Shown here piece by piece: positions 18,091 to 25,966 of a stretch of DNA of 56,472 bases; position 1 is the stretch's first letter; every line of letters starts with the position of its first letter. Both the position numbers and the translations under genes were made by a program. The DNA lies in contig NZ_PPSM01000013.1 in NCBI RefSeq assembly GCF_002916655.1, forward strand, positions 1-56,472. Direction: 5' to 3'. The notes under the pieces are model-generated. The model worked only from the letters and a program-made list of their open reading frames with translations, was not told where the DNA came from and searched no databases. Origin of the DNA: Novosphingobium sp. HII-3. Lineage in GTDB: Bacteria > Pseudomonadota > Alphaproteobacteria > Sphingomonadales > Sphingomonadaceae.

Positions 18091-18483
18091 ATGAACTACG
18101 GACGACTGACCTTTGCCCTCGGCCTCGCGGCACTGACCGTCGCTTGCGGGAAAAAAGCCGAACCGCCCGTTGCGGTCGAGACCAACAAGGCAGAACCCGC
18201 CGCCGCTATGAGCGGCAACATGGCAAATATGGCGATGGAGCCGTCGGCTGCCACTGCAATCAAGGTGAAGGGACACGGCACGGTCACCGCGATCGACAAG
18301 TCTGCGGGCACGATCACACTCGATCATGGCGCCATCCCCGAAGCCAAATGGCCGGCAATGACAATGGCGTTCAAGGCTGCCCCGGCGATCACAGATGCAG
18401 TGAAGGTTGGCGATAAGGTCGATTTTGACCTTATGTTGACGGGCAACGCCGGCGAGGTAACGGCGATCCAAAAGCAGCCGTAA
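18091..18483 (+). CDS. cusF: CusF-like periplasmic Cu/Ag-binding protein (lipoprotein-like)
   Basis: The product is 130 residues. The N-terminus MNYGRLTFALGLAALTVACG has a lipobox-like LTVAC, so it may be a lipoprotein. The CusF domain follows with VTAIDKSAGTITLDHGAIPE and KWPAMTMAF, where Trp and the two Mets match the CusF copper site. It is close to the C-terminal domain of CusB. It follows cusA by 11 bp with AAGGAGAAGACC upstream. Confidence 0.92.
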   Translation: MNYGRLTFALGLAALTVACGKKAEPPVAVETNKAEPAAAMSGNMANMAMEPSAATAIKVKGHGTVTAIDKSAGTITLDHGAIPEAKWPAMTMAFKAAPAITDAVKVGDKVDFDLMLTGNAGEVTAIQKQP

Positions 18484-18596
18484 ATCCGCGCTACTACGGG
18501 CGTTCTTAAATCGTAATTAACCTTGTTCGTTCACGCTTGCACTATGAAGAAAGATAGAGCTGGGCGCGAAACGCAGGTCTTGAGCGAAACAACCGG

Positions 18597-19183
18597 GTGG
18601 CGGCAATCATGATTGCCACCGCGTTCGGCTGCGTCGCGCTTTTGTGCGTCATTAGCTGGCCGTTTTTCGACGACTATCGAACCGCGGTGAAAATCCAGAG
18701 CGCGGGTGCTGCCGCCTTCGCGCTCTATTTTTTGATGCTCGGCTCACCCACTGCGGCGATAGCGTGCCTCATTTCATGTTCGCAGCTCGCATTTCCGCGT
18801 CAGTGCGTGATCGCTATGTGGTGACGAGGCTTTACGGCGCTAGTCTGATTTTGATGGCTTTTCTGTCGGTTGTGACCTGGCACGGTCTCCCCTCAGCTCT
18901 GGCGTTCACGGGCAGTTCGTTGGGCAGCTTCGCACGGCTCCAAACCTCGACTACGCGGATGAAAGGCCTTTTTCTCGTAGGGGCCCCATTCTGGCTCGTC
19001 CACAATATGATGGTCGGAGCTTTGTTCGCCTTGGGCACTGATTTGGTATCCTTGGTCTCGAACCTCGCGAACCTGATGAAGTTCGTTGTCCGGAATCGAA
19101 ATCCTTTGTTGTCGATCTCTGTTTGGAATACGCTGATCAGCACATTCATCCCGGCACCAACGCGTTTGAAGCGGACCGGATGA
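18597..19183 (+). pseudogene. YgjV-family inner-membrane protein, frameshifted
   Basis: Two overlapping frames together encode a YgjV-like membrane protein of about 190 residues. The first (GTG 18597) gives ALYFLMLGSPTAAIACLIS and then runs into an unrelated tail ending at 18824. The second, from about 18779 to 19183, continues with RDRYVVTRLYGASLILMAFL, FTGSSLGSFARLQTSTTRMK, FWLVHNMMVGALFA and NLANLMKFVVR. A one-base shift near 18770-18785 joins them. YgjV function is unknown. It is likely a decayed gene unrelated to copper. Confidence 0.6.
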
Positions 19184-19859
19184 CAGAGTTTCGCGCGACG
19201 ATGGAATGAGGGTGGCTCCTTCCGGAAGTGAGCAAAACAGCGGATGGCGCCGCGCCGCAATTCGCGATTTCAACGAGGACGCCGAAGGCGTTCCGGATGT
19301 TGTTGATCGGGATCGATCCCGGGACCGGTCGCGCTACGCGTAGCCCCTGGCCGCCGCCTGACTTGGCTGGGGCCATGCCTAGATGCCATCAGTTCCGGTC
19401 GAGGTCGAAATGAAATTGTCAGCAGAGTGGGGCCTTTGCCAGGTCTGGTGGATTCCGGAAAGGCCGCCACAGTCTTTCGCTCCCGTTGATGATGGCGGGG
19501 CTTAGGGGTGCGGCAGGGAGCACTGGAGTAGGCTGGAAAGGCGCTTTCTCCGGAGCTGCAGGCACCGCCTGCTCCGCCTGCCCGGGTGGCATCTGTTGCG
19601 ACCGAAATGGCAGCCCGCAAGGAATTGCTCGTGAGATACGAGGGAGATAGCGAAGCGTAAATTCGTCGGACGAACCTTCGACGACCTTCTTCTATCGCCA
19701 ACGTAGCCGTTTTGCGCGGCCAGCTGGACGTAAAGCGCTTGTCCTCAGGGGTTAAGGCCTGGTTCCAGACTACGTTTCATAAACACGAAAGTCGTGCCCT
19801 GGATCGTTACGTACGAGTAAGCCCGGCCTTCAGACACCTTGCCCGAAAAACTTCGGCTG
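19184..19859. other. Long intergenic stretch without a supported gene
   Basis: Several open frames exist on both strands, but none shows a recognisable domain, good start signal or plausible composition. A short palindrome GGGATCGATCCC lies at about 19310-19321. A GAGGGA box near 19640 is only 9 bases from GCGTAAA, so it does not fit the promoter spacing seen elsewhere. Confidence 0.5.
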
Positions 19860-19875
19860 CGAACACTACGTATAC
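19860..19875 (+). promoter_or_regulatory. Shared TACGTATAC motif upstream of a small secreted-protein gene
   Basis: CGAACACTACGTATAC at 19860-19875 matches the elements at 31515-31530 and 32145-32160. All lie about 90-110 bp before a small secreted-protein gene. They may be an operator or a promoter. Confidence 0.45.
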
Positions 19876-19974
19876 CGAGCTTGGACCCGGGACCATAGTC
19901 CTGTGGGCGAAGAAACAAAATCTTCCCCTCGAGAAATCGAGCAGCAGTTCTCAACGCTCACTCAAGGAGTCAAG

Positions 19975-20334
19975 ATGATGATGAAGAAGTCCATCATGGT
20001 GGCGCTGGCCGGAATCTCGATGCTCGGCGCCTCTCCGCTATTCGCGCAAGGTATCGGCCACACCTGGTTCATGCGCGGTTCGATCGTCGACACGGGCAGC
20101 AACGGCACGGTCGTCTGCATCGGAAAGGCCGATGGCGCCGAGGTCGGCCAGAAGCTCGAGGTCTATCGCGTCGTGACCCATCCGGGTCCGTCCAAAGGCG
20201 TGGCGCCGACTTATCACCGCCAGCTCATCGGCCATGTGACGATCGATCATATCTTCGATGATCACTTCGCGCACGTGTCCGTCGCCGACGGTACGCCTGC
20301 CAAGCACGACATCGTCGAGCTTCGCAAGAACTGA
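19975..20334 (+). CDS. Small secreted protein of unknown family, copy 1
   Basis: The product is 119 residues with a signal peptide ending at FAQ. The mature protein starts GIGHTWFMRGSIV and contains VVCIGKADGAEVGQKLEVY and IGHVTIDHIFDDHFAHV. A paralogue at 32820-33149 keeps GIGH, FMRG, CxGKADGA, IFDDHxAH and the HHR-like region, so His/Asp residues may bind metal. ATG 19975 follows AAGGAG; tandem ATGs at 19978 and 19981 are alternatives. I do not recognise the family. Confidence 0.7.
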   Translation: MMMKKSIMVALAGISMLGASPLFAQGIGHTWFMRGSIVDTGSNGTVVCIGKADGAEVGQKLEVYRVVTHPGPSKGVAPTYHRQLIGHVTIDHIFDDHFAHVSVADGTPAKHDIVELRKN

Positions 20335-20431
20335 CGAGCCGGTGGCCCGCCGGCACAAGCTGCCCGGATGCGAGACGTCGGGGCAGCGGGCTGCCGGCGG
20401 CAACGGACCGTTCGGGGTCAAAGCGAACCGC

Positions 20432-20462
20432 TTGACCCTGGACACAACCGGCATGATGATCG
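20432..20462 (+). promoter_or_regulatory. Candidate MerR-type promoter upstream of the MerR gene
   Basis: TTGACC (20432-20437) and TGATCG (20457-20462) are 19 bp apart, the long spacing typical of MerR-controlled promoters. An imperfect inverted repeat (GGGTCAAAGCG with CGCTTGACCC) overlaps the -35 from about 20416. It resembles the clearer site before the P-type ATPase (49993-50023). Confidence 0.4.
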
Positions 20463-20472
20463 AGCGGATGAC

Positions 20473-20952
20473 ATGGGCAATTTCAAGATCGGCGAACTGG
20501 CCGCCGCTGCGGGCGTGGGCCGCGACACGATCCGCTATTATGAGCGGATGGGTTTGCTGCGCGAACCCGCGCGCACGGCAGCGGGCTACAGGCTCTACGA
20601 CGCGACCGACCTCGAGCGCGTCAATTTCATCCGCTCGGCGCAGGAGCTTGGTTTCACACTCGAACAGGCCCGGCAGCTGCTGGCGCTCAGGGCGTCGGAC
20701 ACCGCGCATGCCCAGGCCGTGCTCGATATCACGCTTGCCAAGATCGCGGACGCCGAAGCCCGGCTCGAGCGCCTGTCGGATATCCGCGACATGCTGCGGA
20801 TGCTCGCCGACGAATGCCCGGGCGAAGTGCCCGTCTCCGATTGCCCGATCCTCGCCTTCCTGACGGCGCGGCGGAAAGACCAACAGCATAACAAGAAACA
20901 TCAGGCAGCGCAGGACGAACGATCATCACTAGCGAAAGGGCTTTTGTCATGA
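20473..20952 (+). CDS. MerR-family heavy-metal regulator (CueR/PbrR-like)
   Basis: The product is 159 residues. It has an N-terminal winged helix (FKIGELAAAAGVGRDTIRYY, then ERMGLL), a dimer helix and a C-terminal metal loop, CPGEVPVSDCPI, with two Cys separated by eight residues. The position equal to Cys79 of ZntR or Ser77 of CueR is Ala here (DTAHAQAVLD), which argues against a divalent-metal site and fits Cu(I)/Ag(I) sensing, but the loop spacing is closer to PbrR/ZntR. ATG 20473 starts the DNA-binding domain. The stop overlaps the next gene's ATG. Confidence 0.88.
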   Translation: MGNFKIGELAAAAGVGRDTIRYYERMGLLREPARTAAGYRLYDATDLERVNFIRSAQELGFTLEQARQLLALRASDTAHAQAVLDITLAKIADAEARLERLSDIRDMLRMLADECPGEVPVSDCPILAFLTARRKDQQHNKKHQAAQDERSSLAKGLLS

Positions 20953-21170
20953 AGAAAATGCGTTTGATCGCCGTCCTCACGCCGGCGCTGCTTCTAGGCG
21001 CCTGTGTAACCACGCGGCCGACCTCGGCGCAGGTCGAGAGTTGCCGGGCGATGGAGGGCAATATGGGTCTCCAGACGCCGCATGATCATGGCGAGATGAA
21101 GGGGCAGGGGCGCAACCCGATGAACCTCTCGCACGACCGGTGCCTTCAGATCCTGCGCAGCGCGCAATGA
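20949..21170 (+). CDS. Small lipoprotein, unknown function
   Basis: The product is 73 residues with a lipobox, LLLGAC, at about residues 14-19, so the mature lipoprotein is about 55 residues. It contains two further Cys and a His/Met-rich stretch (QTPHDHGEMKGQGRNPM) that could bind copper. The ATG overlaps the MerR stop (ATGA), so they are co-translated. Confidence 0.65.
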   Translation: MKKMRLIAVLTPALLLGACVTTRPTSAQVESCRAMEGNMGLQTPHDHGEMKGQGRNPMNLSHDRCLQILRSAQ

Positions 21171-21173
21171 GCC

Positions 21174-21208
21174 GGTCCGGGCGCCATCCCCGGCGCCCGG
21201 GACCACAG
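21174..21208 (+). terminator. Probable terminator after the MerR-lipoprotein pair
   Basis: GGTCCGGGCGCC (21174-21185) pairs with GGCGCCCGGGACC (21192-21204) with one bulge, followed by ACAGTTTT. Confidence 0.5.
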
Positions 21209-21230
21209 TTTTCAAGCCAAGGAGCAAGCT

Positions 21231-21551
21231 ATGATCGACCATGCGAAAAAAGCCCTTCCGCTTGTCGGCGGAAGCCTGTTGCTGGCGCTCGCGCTTTCGG
21301 GCTGCGACCGCCAGGCCGACCAGACGGTGCCGCCCGCGGCGAACAGCGTCGCCGCCACCCCGGTCCTGACCGACAGCGGCAACGCTGCAGACGCGGCGTC
21401 GATGGACGCGATGAGCAACCAGGCCGAGATGGAGCGGCATCACCGTCAGGCGATGGACCATGACGCGATGCGCGCCGGGGCCGGCAACCAGACCGCGCCG
21501 GCACCCGATCCCGCGCCGGGCAATTCGGCGATGCCGATGAAGGATATGTAA
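21231..21551 (+). CDS. Met/His-containing lipoprotein, unknown function
   Basis: The product is 106 residues. LALALSGC near residues 19-26 is a lipobox. The mature part has MDAMSNQAEMERHHRQAM and ends AMPMKDM, with no Cys beyond the lipid anchor, resembling periplasmic copper-buffering tails. ATG 21231 follows AAGGAGCAAGCT. It precedes the electron-transfer genes by 17 bp. Confidence 0.65.
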   Translation: MIDHAKKALPLVGGSLLLALALSGCDRQADQTVPPAANSVAATPVLTDSGNAADAASMDAMSNQAEMERHHRQAMDHDAMRAGAGNQTAPAPDPAPGNSAMPMKDM

Positions 21552-21568
21552 GCGCGCTGAAAAAGGGG

Positions 21569-23485
21569 ATGAGGATGTCCAGGCGGATCAGCCTTCGACG
21601 CTTGAGCCTCGGCTGCGCAATCGCTCTCAGCCTGTCCGCGGGCGCGGGCGCGCAGGAGGGCGAGGATCATGCCGCGCATCATGGCGCAGGCATGCCGGCC
21701 GGCGGGGGCATGTCCGCACCGGCATCGTCGGGGTCGTCGGACATGGCGAAGATGATGAACCCCATGATGGATCGCATGATCAATGGGGAAGGGGAGAATG
21801 AGCACGGCCACGAATCGCGCCGGACCGGCTTCATCTCGCAACTGCTCGCCTTTCCCGCGCTCGACGAAGCGGCAAGGCAGCGGGTCGCTGCGCAGGCTGG
21901 CGAACGGGTAAGCACGGGCCTAGCGATGATCAACGCCGCCTCGGCCGACGGCGCGCGTGCAACCACGGTCTCGGCCCGGCTCGATGCGGCGCGCCGCCTG
22001 CGCGAGGGAACCGACCTGTTCCGGTCCGGCACCGCCGCGCAGGGCGCGATCGGCGGCTTGCAGCCGCCCCGGGAGGTCGGGCTTGCCTGGCTGCGCGATC
22101 AGCTCGACATCGACCAGGCCGCGCCCGGCCATGCCGACCACTGGTTCGGCATCTCGCCCTCACACCTCCTTCTCATGCTCTTCCTGGGGCTGGTGAGCGC
22201 CACGCTGATCGCGCTGCAGATCTTCCGCCTCCGGCGGATCGGGGCGATCGCCGGCGGTGTCGCCACCGCCAAGACCTCGGAAAAGCCGGAGCCGAAGGCT
22301 GTCCCGCCCGCTGCGAAGTTCGCGCCCGCACCTGCCCCCGTTGCCGGCAGCGCCGGGCTCGCCTCGAGCAATGCGGCCGCGCCCGCGGGAGCTTCGCTGC
22401 GCAAGCCCAAAAGCTGGGCGGGGCAGCTGCGCATGGTCCAGATCGTGCGAGAGACGCCGAGCGTGCTGACCTTCCGGCTCGCGGACCCGGCCGCCGACCG
22501 GCTGCCGTTCGACTTCCTGCCGGGCCAGTTCCTGCAGGTCGAGGTAGAGCCCGAAGCGGGCAAGACCGCGCGCCGTTCCTACACGATCGCCTCTTCGCCG
22601 ACCCAGCGGGCCTATGTCGAACTGACGGTCAAGCGCGAGGAGCAGGGCGTGGTCTCGCGATACCTGCACGACAAGGTCGTCGCCGACGATCTGCTGAAGG
22701 TCAGCGGACCGTTCGGCGCCTTCACCTTCACGGGAACGGATGCCCAGAGCATCGTGCTGATCGCGGGCGGGGTCGGCATCACCCCGATGATGTCGGTGCT
22801 GCGCTATCTCACCGACACCGCGTGGAAGGGTGATATCTTCTTCTTCTACGGCGCACGGTCGACCGAGGAATTCGTGTTCCGCGACGAGCTCGAACGGCTC
22901 GAACGCCGTTTTCCCAACCTCCATGTCGTCGCCGCGATGCAGCGCGCGCCCGGCACCGTCTGGATGGGCCCCGAAGGGCCGATCACCCGCGAGATGATCC
23001 TGGCCGCGGTGCCGGAGATCGCGAGCCGGCGGATCCATATGTGCGGCCCGCCGGCGATGATGGGCGCGATGCGCGGCGTGCTGGCGGAACTCGGCGTCCC
23101 CGAAGCGCAGCTGCACACCGAGGCGTTCGGTCCGGCCTCGCTGCCGGCCGACCACGAGGATCTCGAGGTCAAGCCCGCGCCCGCGCCAGCAGCTAAGCCG
23201 GCCCCGAGCGCCGAGGTGGCACCGAGCACGGTGACCTTCTCCGTGTCGGGGGTGTCGGCGGCTTTGCCCGCGGACGAGACCGTGCTCGAGGCGGCCGAGG
23301 GCGCGGGCGTCGAGATCCCCTATGCCTGCCGTGCGGGCACATGCGGCGCCTGCGTCGTCAAGCTGCTGCAGGGCGAGGTGACGATGGAGGTCGAGTCCGG
23401 CCTCGCGCCCGCCGACAAGGCGCAGGGCTATGTGCTCGCGTGCCAGGCGAAGGGCACGGGCACGCCGCTCGTGGTCGAAGCCTGA
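21569..23485 (+). CDS. Membrane-anchored FAD/2Fe-2S ferredoxin reductase with His/Met-rich periplasmic domain
   Basis: The product is 638 residues. It has a signal-like N-terminus, a periplasmic His/Met-rich region (about 30-190), one membrane helix (about 197-220), an Ala/Pro linker and a cytosolic reductase. The reductase has an FAD site (RRSYTIASSP, about 335-344), an NAD(P) site (GGVGITPMMSVL, about 400-411; CGPPAMM, 492-498) and a plant-type 2Fe-2S domain with Cys587, Cys592, Cys595 and Cys625. It should draw electrons from NAD(P)H to feed the membrane partner encoded next (TGATG overlap). The combined layout is unusual; the substrate is not known. Confidence 0.88.
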   Translation: MRMSRRISLRRLSLGCAIALSLSAGAGAQEGEDHAAHHGAGMPAGGGMSAPASSGSSDMAKMMNPMMDRMINGEGENEHGHESRRTGFISQLLAFPALDEAARQRVAAQAGERVSTGLAMINAASADGARATTVSARLDAARRLREGTDLFRSGTAAQGAIGGLQPPREVGLAWLRDQLDIDQAAPGHADHWFGISPSHLLLMLFLGLVSATLIALQIFRLRRIGAIAGGVATAKTSEKPEPKAVPPAAKFAPAPAPVAGSAGLASSNAAAPAGASLRKPKSWAGQLRMVQIVRETPSVLTFRLADPAADRLPFDFLPGQFLQVEVEPEAGKTARRSYTIASSPTQRAYVELTVKREEQGVVSRYLHDKVVADDLLKVSGPFGAFTFTGTDAQSIVLIAGGVGITPMMSVLRYLTDTAWKGDIFFFYGARSTEEFVFRDELERLERRFPNLHVVAAMQRAPGTVWMGPEGPITREMILAAVPEIASRRIHMCGPPAMMGAMRGVLAELGVPEAQLHTEAFGPASLPADHEDLEVKPAPAPAAKPAPSAEVAPSTVTFSVSGVSAALPADETVLEAAEGAGVEIPYACRAGTCGACVVKLLQGEVTMEVESGLAPADKAQGYVLACQAKGTGTPLVVEA

Positions 23486-24213
23486 TGCGCGAACGCAGCG
23501 ACATCGCCGTCGGCCTGCTGGTCGCGTTCCTGCTGCTGTTCCCGTTCGGCTACCTCGTGCATGTGTCACCGCGCTTTCCGGGCAGCCTGGCCGGCGGGAT
23601 CATCGGGATCGCAGCGCTCGTGCTGATGCTGCTGACGCTTCCCTATGTCGCGGCCAAGCATATCGCCTGGGTCGACAAGGCGCTCTCCCGGCTCGTCAGC
23701 AAGCCGACCCTGCTCGCCATCCACATCTATGCCGGCGTGCTGGCGCCGATCCTGGGTCTGGTCCACGCCGCGCACAAGCTCGAAAGCCCGGTCGGACTGC
23801 TTCTGACCATCCTTCTGCTGATGACGGTCATCACCGGCTTCATCGGCCGCTACCTGCTTGCCCAGCTTGGTCGGGCGCTGCGCGGACGCAGGTCGGAACT
23901 GGCTTCGCTTCGCGCCGCCTTCCTCGAGGAGCCGGCCGCGCCGACGCAGGCCGATACCGCAGCCGCGCCGCTGTCGGGCTGGAGGCGCTATCTGTTCGTC
24001 GCCGGGGATGCGCCCGCGGGCCAGCACCCCCAGGACAAGGCGGGGATCGCCGCGGCGCTGGCCGATACCGAATTCGCGATCCGCGCCGAAGAGGCGACCA
24101 ACACCCTGTTCGCGCGATGGCGGTTCCTGCACATCCTGCTGGGCTGTCTCATCTTCGCGCTGCTCGCGCTCCACGTCGGCGCGGCGATCTATTACGGGCT
24201 GCGCTGGCTATGA
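23485..24213 (+). CDS. Bis-haem b-type membrane protein candidate
   Basis: The product is 242 residues with about five membrane helices. Two helices carry His pairs separated by exactly 13 residues (His80/His94 and His216/His230), the H-x13-H signature of two stacked haems b, as in ferric reductases and NADPH oxidases. It could carry electrons from the 2Fe-2S protein across the membrane to the multihaem cytochrome. A long loop (about 130-205) lies between the helix pairs. The ATG overlaps the previous stop and the stop overlaps the next ATG. I do not recognise a named family. Confidence 0.7.
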   Translation: MRERSDIAVGLLVAFLLLFPFGYLVHVSPRFPGSLAGGIIGIAALVLMLLTLPYVAAKHIAWVDKALSRLVSKPTLLAIHIYAGVLAPILGLVHAAHKLESPVGLLLTILLLMTVITGFIGRYLLAQLGRALRGRRSELASLRAAFLEEPAAPTQADTAAAPLSGWRRYLFVAGDAPAGQHPQDKAGIAAALADTEFAIRAEEATNTLFARWRFLHILLGCLIFALLALHVGAAIYYGLRWL

Positions 24214-24932
24214 GCTGGCAGCGTCTTTCCTACGCCGTCTTCATCGCGGCCCTGCTGGTGATGGTCGCCGCGGTCGCGATCCGGATGCGATCGGACGCGC
24301 CGAGGGATGCCGGCCTGGTGGCGCAGCTCGTAGCGCCCGGCCCGCTCTCGAGCGCCCACCAGTCCTTCGCCGGCCAATGCACGGCCTGCCACACGCCGGG
24401 CAAGGGCGTCGAAACCCGGACCTGTCTCACCTGCCATGCGGGCACGGATTTCGGGACGAAGCAGTCGACTCAGTTCCACGCGAAAGCGACGCAGTGCACC
24501 TCCTGCCACGTCGAACATGAGGGAGAGCGCGGCATCATCCGCATGGATCACGCCGCCTTGCTCGACATGGCAAAGTGGCGGCAGCCTTCGGCGGGCATGT
24601 CGACAAACACTAGAAGCCTGACTCCCGAGACCGCGCTCAATTGCGCGAGCTGCCATGCGTTCCGCGATCCGCACCAGGCCCTGTTCGGCACCGACTGCGC
24701 GAGCTGCCACAAGACCGACAGCTGGAAGATCGTCAATTATCGCCATCCATCGGTCAATTCGACGCAGTGCGCCGAGTGCCACAAGGCGCCACCCAGTCAC
24801 TTCATGGAGCATTTCAGCATGGTCTCGCAGCGCGCAGCCGGATCGAAAGCGCGCGTCGACCAATGCTATGCCTGTCACGCCACCGACAGCTTCAACAATA
24901 TCCGCAAGCGAGGCTGGTATGATCACCATTGA
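24210..24932 (+). CDS. Heptahaem periplasmic c-type cytochrome, membrane anchored
   Basis: The product is 240 residues with an N-terminal membrane anchor (about 7-25) and seven CxxCH haem sites: Cys57, 72, 96, 145, 163, 187 and 219. Many extra His residues can be distal ligands. The pattern is of the multihaem c552/class III type. It should accept electrons in the periplasm from the upstream membrane protein. It overlaps its upstream neighbour (ATGA) and overlaps the next gene by 14 bp, so the set is one operon. The terminal electron acceptor is unknown. Confidence 0.88.
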   Translation: MSWQRLSYAVFIAALLVMVAAVAIRMRSDAPRDAGLVAQLVAPGPLSSAHQSFAGQCTACHTPGKGVETRTCLTCHAGTDFGTKQSTQFHAKATQCTSCHVEHEGERGIIRMDHAALLDMAKWRQPSAGMSTNTRSLTPETALNCASCHAFRDPHQALFGTDCASCHKTDSWKIVNYRHPSVNSTQCAECHKAPPSHFMEHFSMVSQRAAGSKARVDQCYACHATDSFNNIRKRGWYDHH

Positions 24933-25365
24933 GGCCGACTGGCTGAGCGCCTTCTTCCGGCTTGCGGTGATCGGCCTGGAACTGGCGGGCACGCTGACCA
25001 TCCTCGTCGGCGCGGGGCTCGCAACCTTTCTGTTTGCGCGGCGGGCGAGGGCGGGCGACCGGACCGAGGCCTATAGCGCGTTCCGCTCGGCGCTCGGCCG
25101 CAGCATCCTGCTCGGTTTGGAATTTCTGGTCGCCGGCGACATCGTCAAGTCGCTGGTGATCAACCCGACGCTCGACGATCTCATCGTGCTGGCCGGGCTT
25201 GTGCTGGTGCGGACCTTCCTGAGCATCTCGCTTGGGGTCGAGATCAACGGCCACTGGCCTTGGGAGGAAACCCGGATGGCGCGGGAGAAGGCGCGTGCTG
25301 CGGCGTTGGATGGGTCGCCTATGACGGCTGAGGCCGCCGGACGCGGCGCAGCGCTCAAGGGATAG
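24919..25365 (+). CDS. DUF1622 membrane protein
   Basis: The product is 148 residues with three hydrophobic helices and the DUF1622 pattern RSALGRSILLGLEFLVAGDI, then INPTLDDLIVLAGLVLVRT and ISLGVEINGHWPW. The function of the family is unknown. ATG 24919 lies inside the cytochrome gene, so it is translationally coupled and may assist or anchor the electron-transfer proteins; that is inference. Confidence 0.82.
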   Translation: MITIEADWLSAFFRLAVIGLELAGTLTILVGAGLATFLFARRARAGDRTEAYSAFRSALGRSILLGLEFLVAGDIVKSLVINPTLDDLIVLAGLVLVRTFLSISLGVEINGHWPWEETRMAREKARAAALDGSPMTAEAAGRGAALKG

Positions 25366-25382
25366 CAGATGGGAGGTGCATG

Positions 25383-25820
25383 ATGATCGAGAGACGCGAA
25401 TTGCTGATGGCCGGCGCCGGCCTTGCCGCCGCTGGAACGCTGGCTGGGCCGGCGGCGGCGCAGCAGCATCGAATGGAAGGGATGGCGATGTCGATGACGG
25501 ACTGCATCGACGATTGCGTGGCTTCGCACCGCATGTGCCTGGAGACCGCCGCCTGGCTGACGAAGCAAGGCGGCGCGTCAGCCACGGCGTCGCTGATCGC
25601 CATGCTGAACGACTGTGCGGAACTGTGCCAGGCGACCGCCAACTCGATGTTGCGCGAATCCTCCCTCCATACCATCCTGTGTCGCGCCTGCGCTGACGGC
25701 TGCGAACGATGTGCGCGGGAATGCCTGAGCCACGTCGTGGGCGAGCGGATCAAGCTTTGCTCGGCTACCTGCAAGGATTGCGCCGCCAGCTGTCGGATGA
25801 TGGCGGACATGGCCAGCTGA
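25383..25820 (+). CDS. Csp-like four-helix-bundle copper-storage protein
   Basis: The product is 145 residues. The N-terminus (ERRELLMAGAGLAAAG) has a Tat-like signal, so it is exported. The mature helical domain has fourteen Cys spaced along helices (DCIDDC, HRMC, DCAELC, ILCRACADGCERCAREC, LCSATCKDC, SC). This fits the Csp1 copper-storage family, which fills the core of a four-helix bundle with Cu(I) through Cys thiolates. ATG 25383 is chosen after GGAGG; 25380 is possible. It would buffer periplasmic copper. Confidence 0.9.
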   Translation: MIERRELLMAGAGLAAAGTLAGPAAAQQHRMEGMAMSMTDCIDDCVASHRMCLETAAWLTKQGGASATASLIAMLNDCAELCQATANSMLRESSLHTILCRACADGCERCARECLSHVVGERIKLCSATCKDCAASCRMMADMAS

Positions 25821-25966
25821 GTGTCCTAGAACGCGCCCAGGCGTAGTGGGGTCAAGCAGCTCCGGCACGATTGAAGCGATCCGTCGGCTCCACAATGTGG
25901 GACCGCTGCGAAGCTGGGTCGTACGGGCGCGAAAGCGGGACTGGTTAGGTATCGGCGGTAGCGCTT

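Noticed and set aside
19228..19413. Small plus-strand frame containing LLIGIDPGTGR
   Set aside because: The phrase resembles a nucleotide-binding loop by chance; the rest has no support.
19270..19701. 143-residue minus-strand frame in the 19184-19859 gap
   Set aside because: Pro/Arg-rich low-quality sequence, no start signal, no recognised domain.
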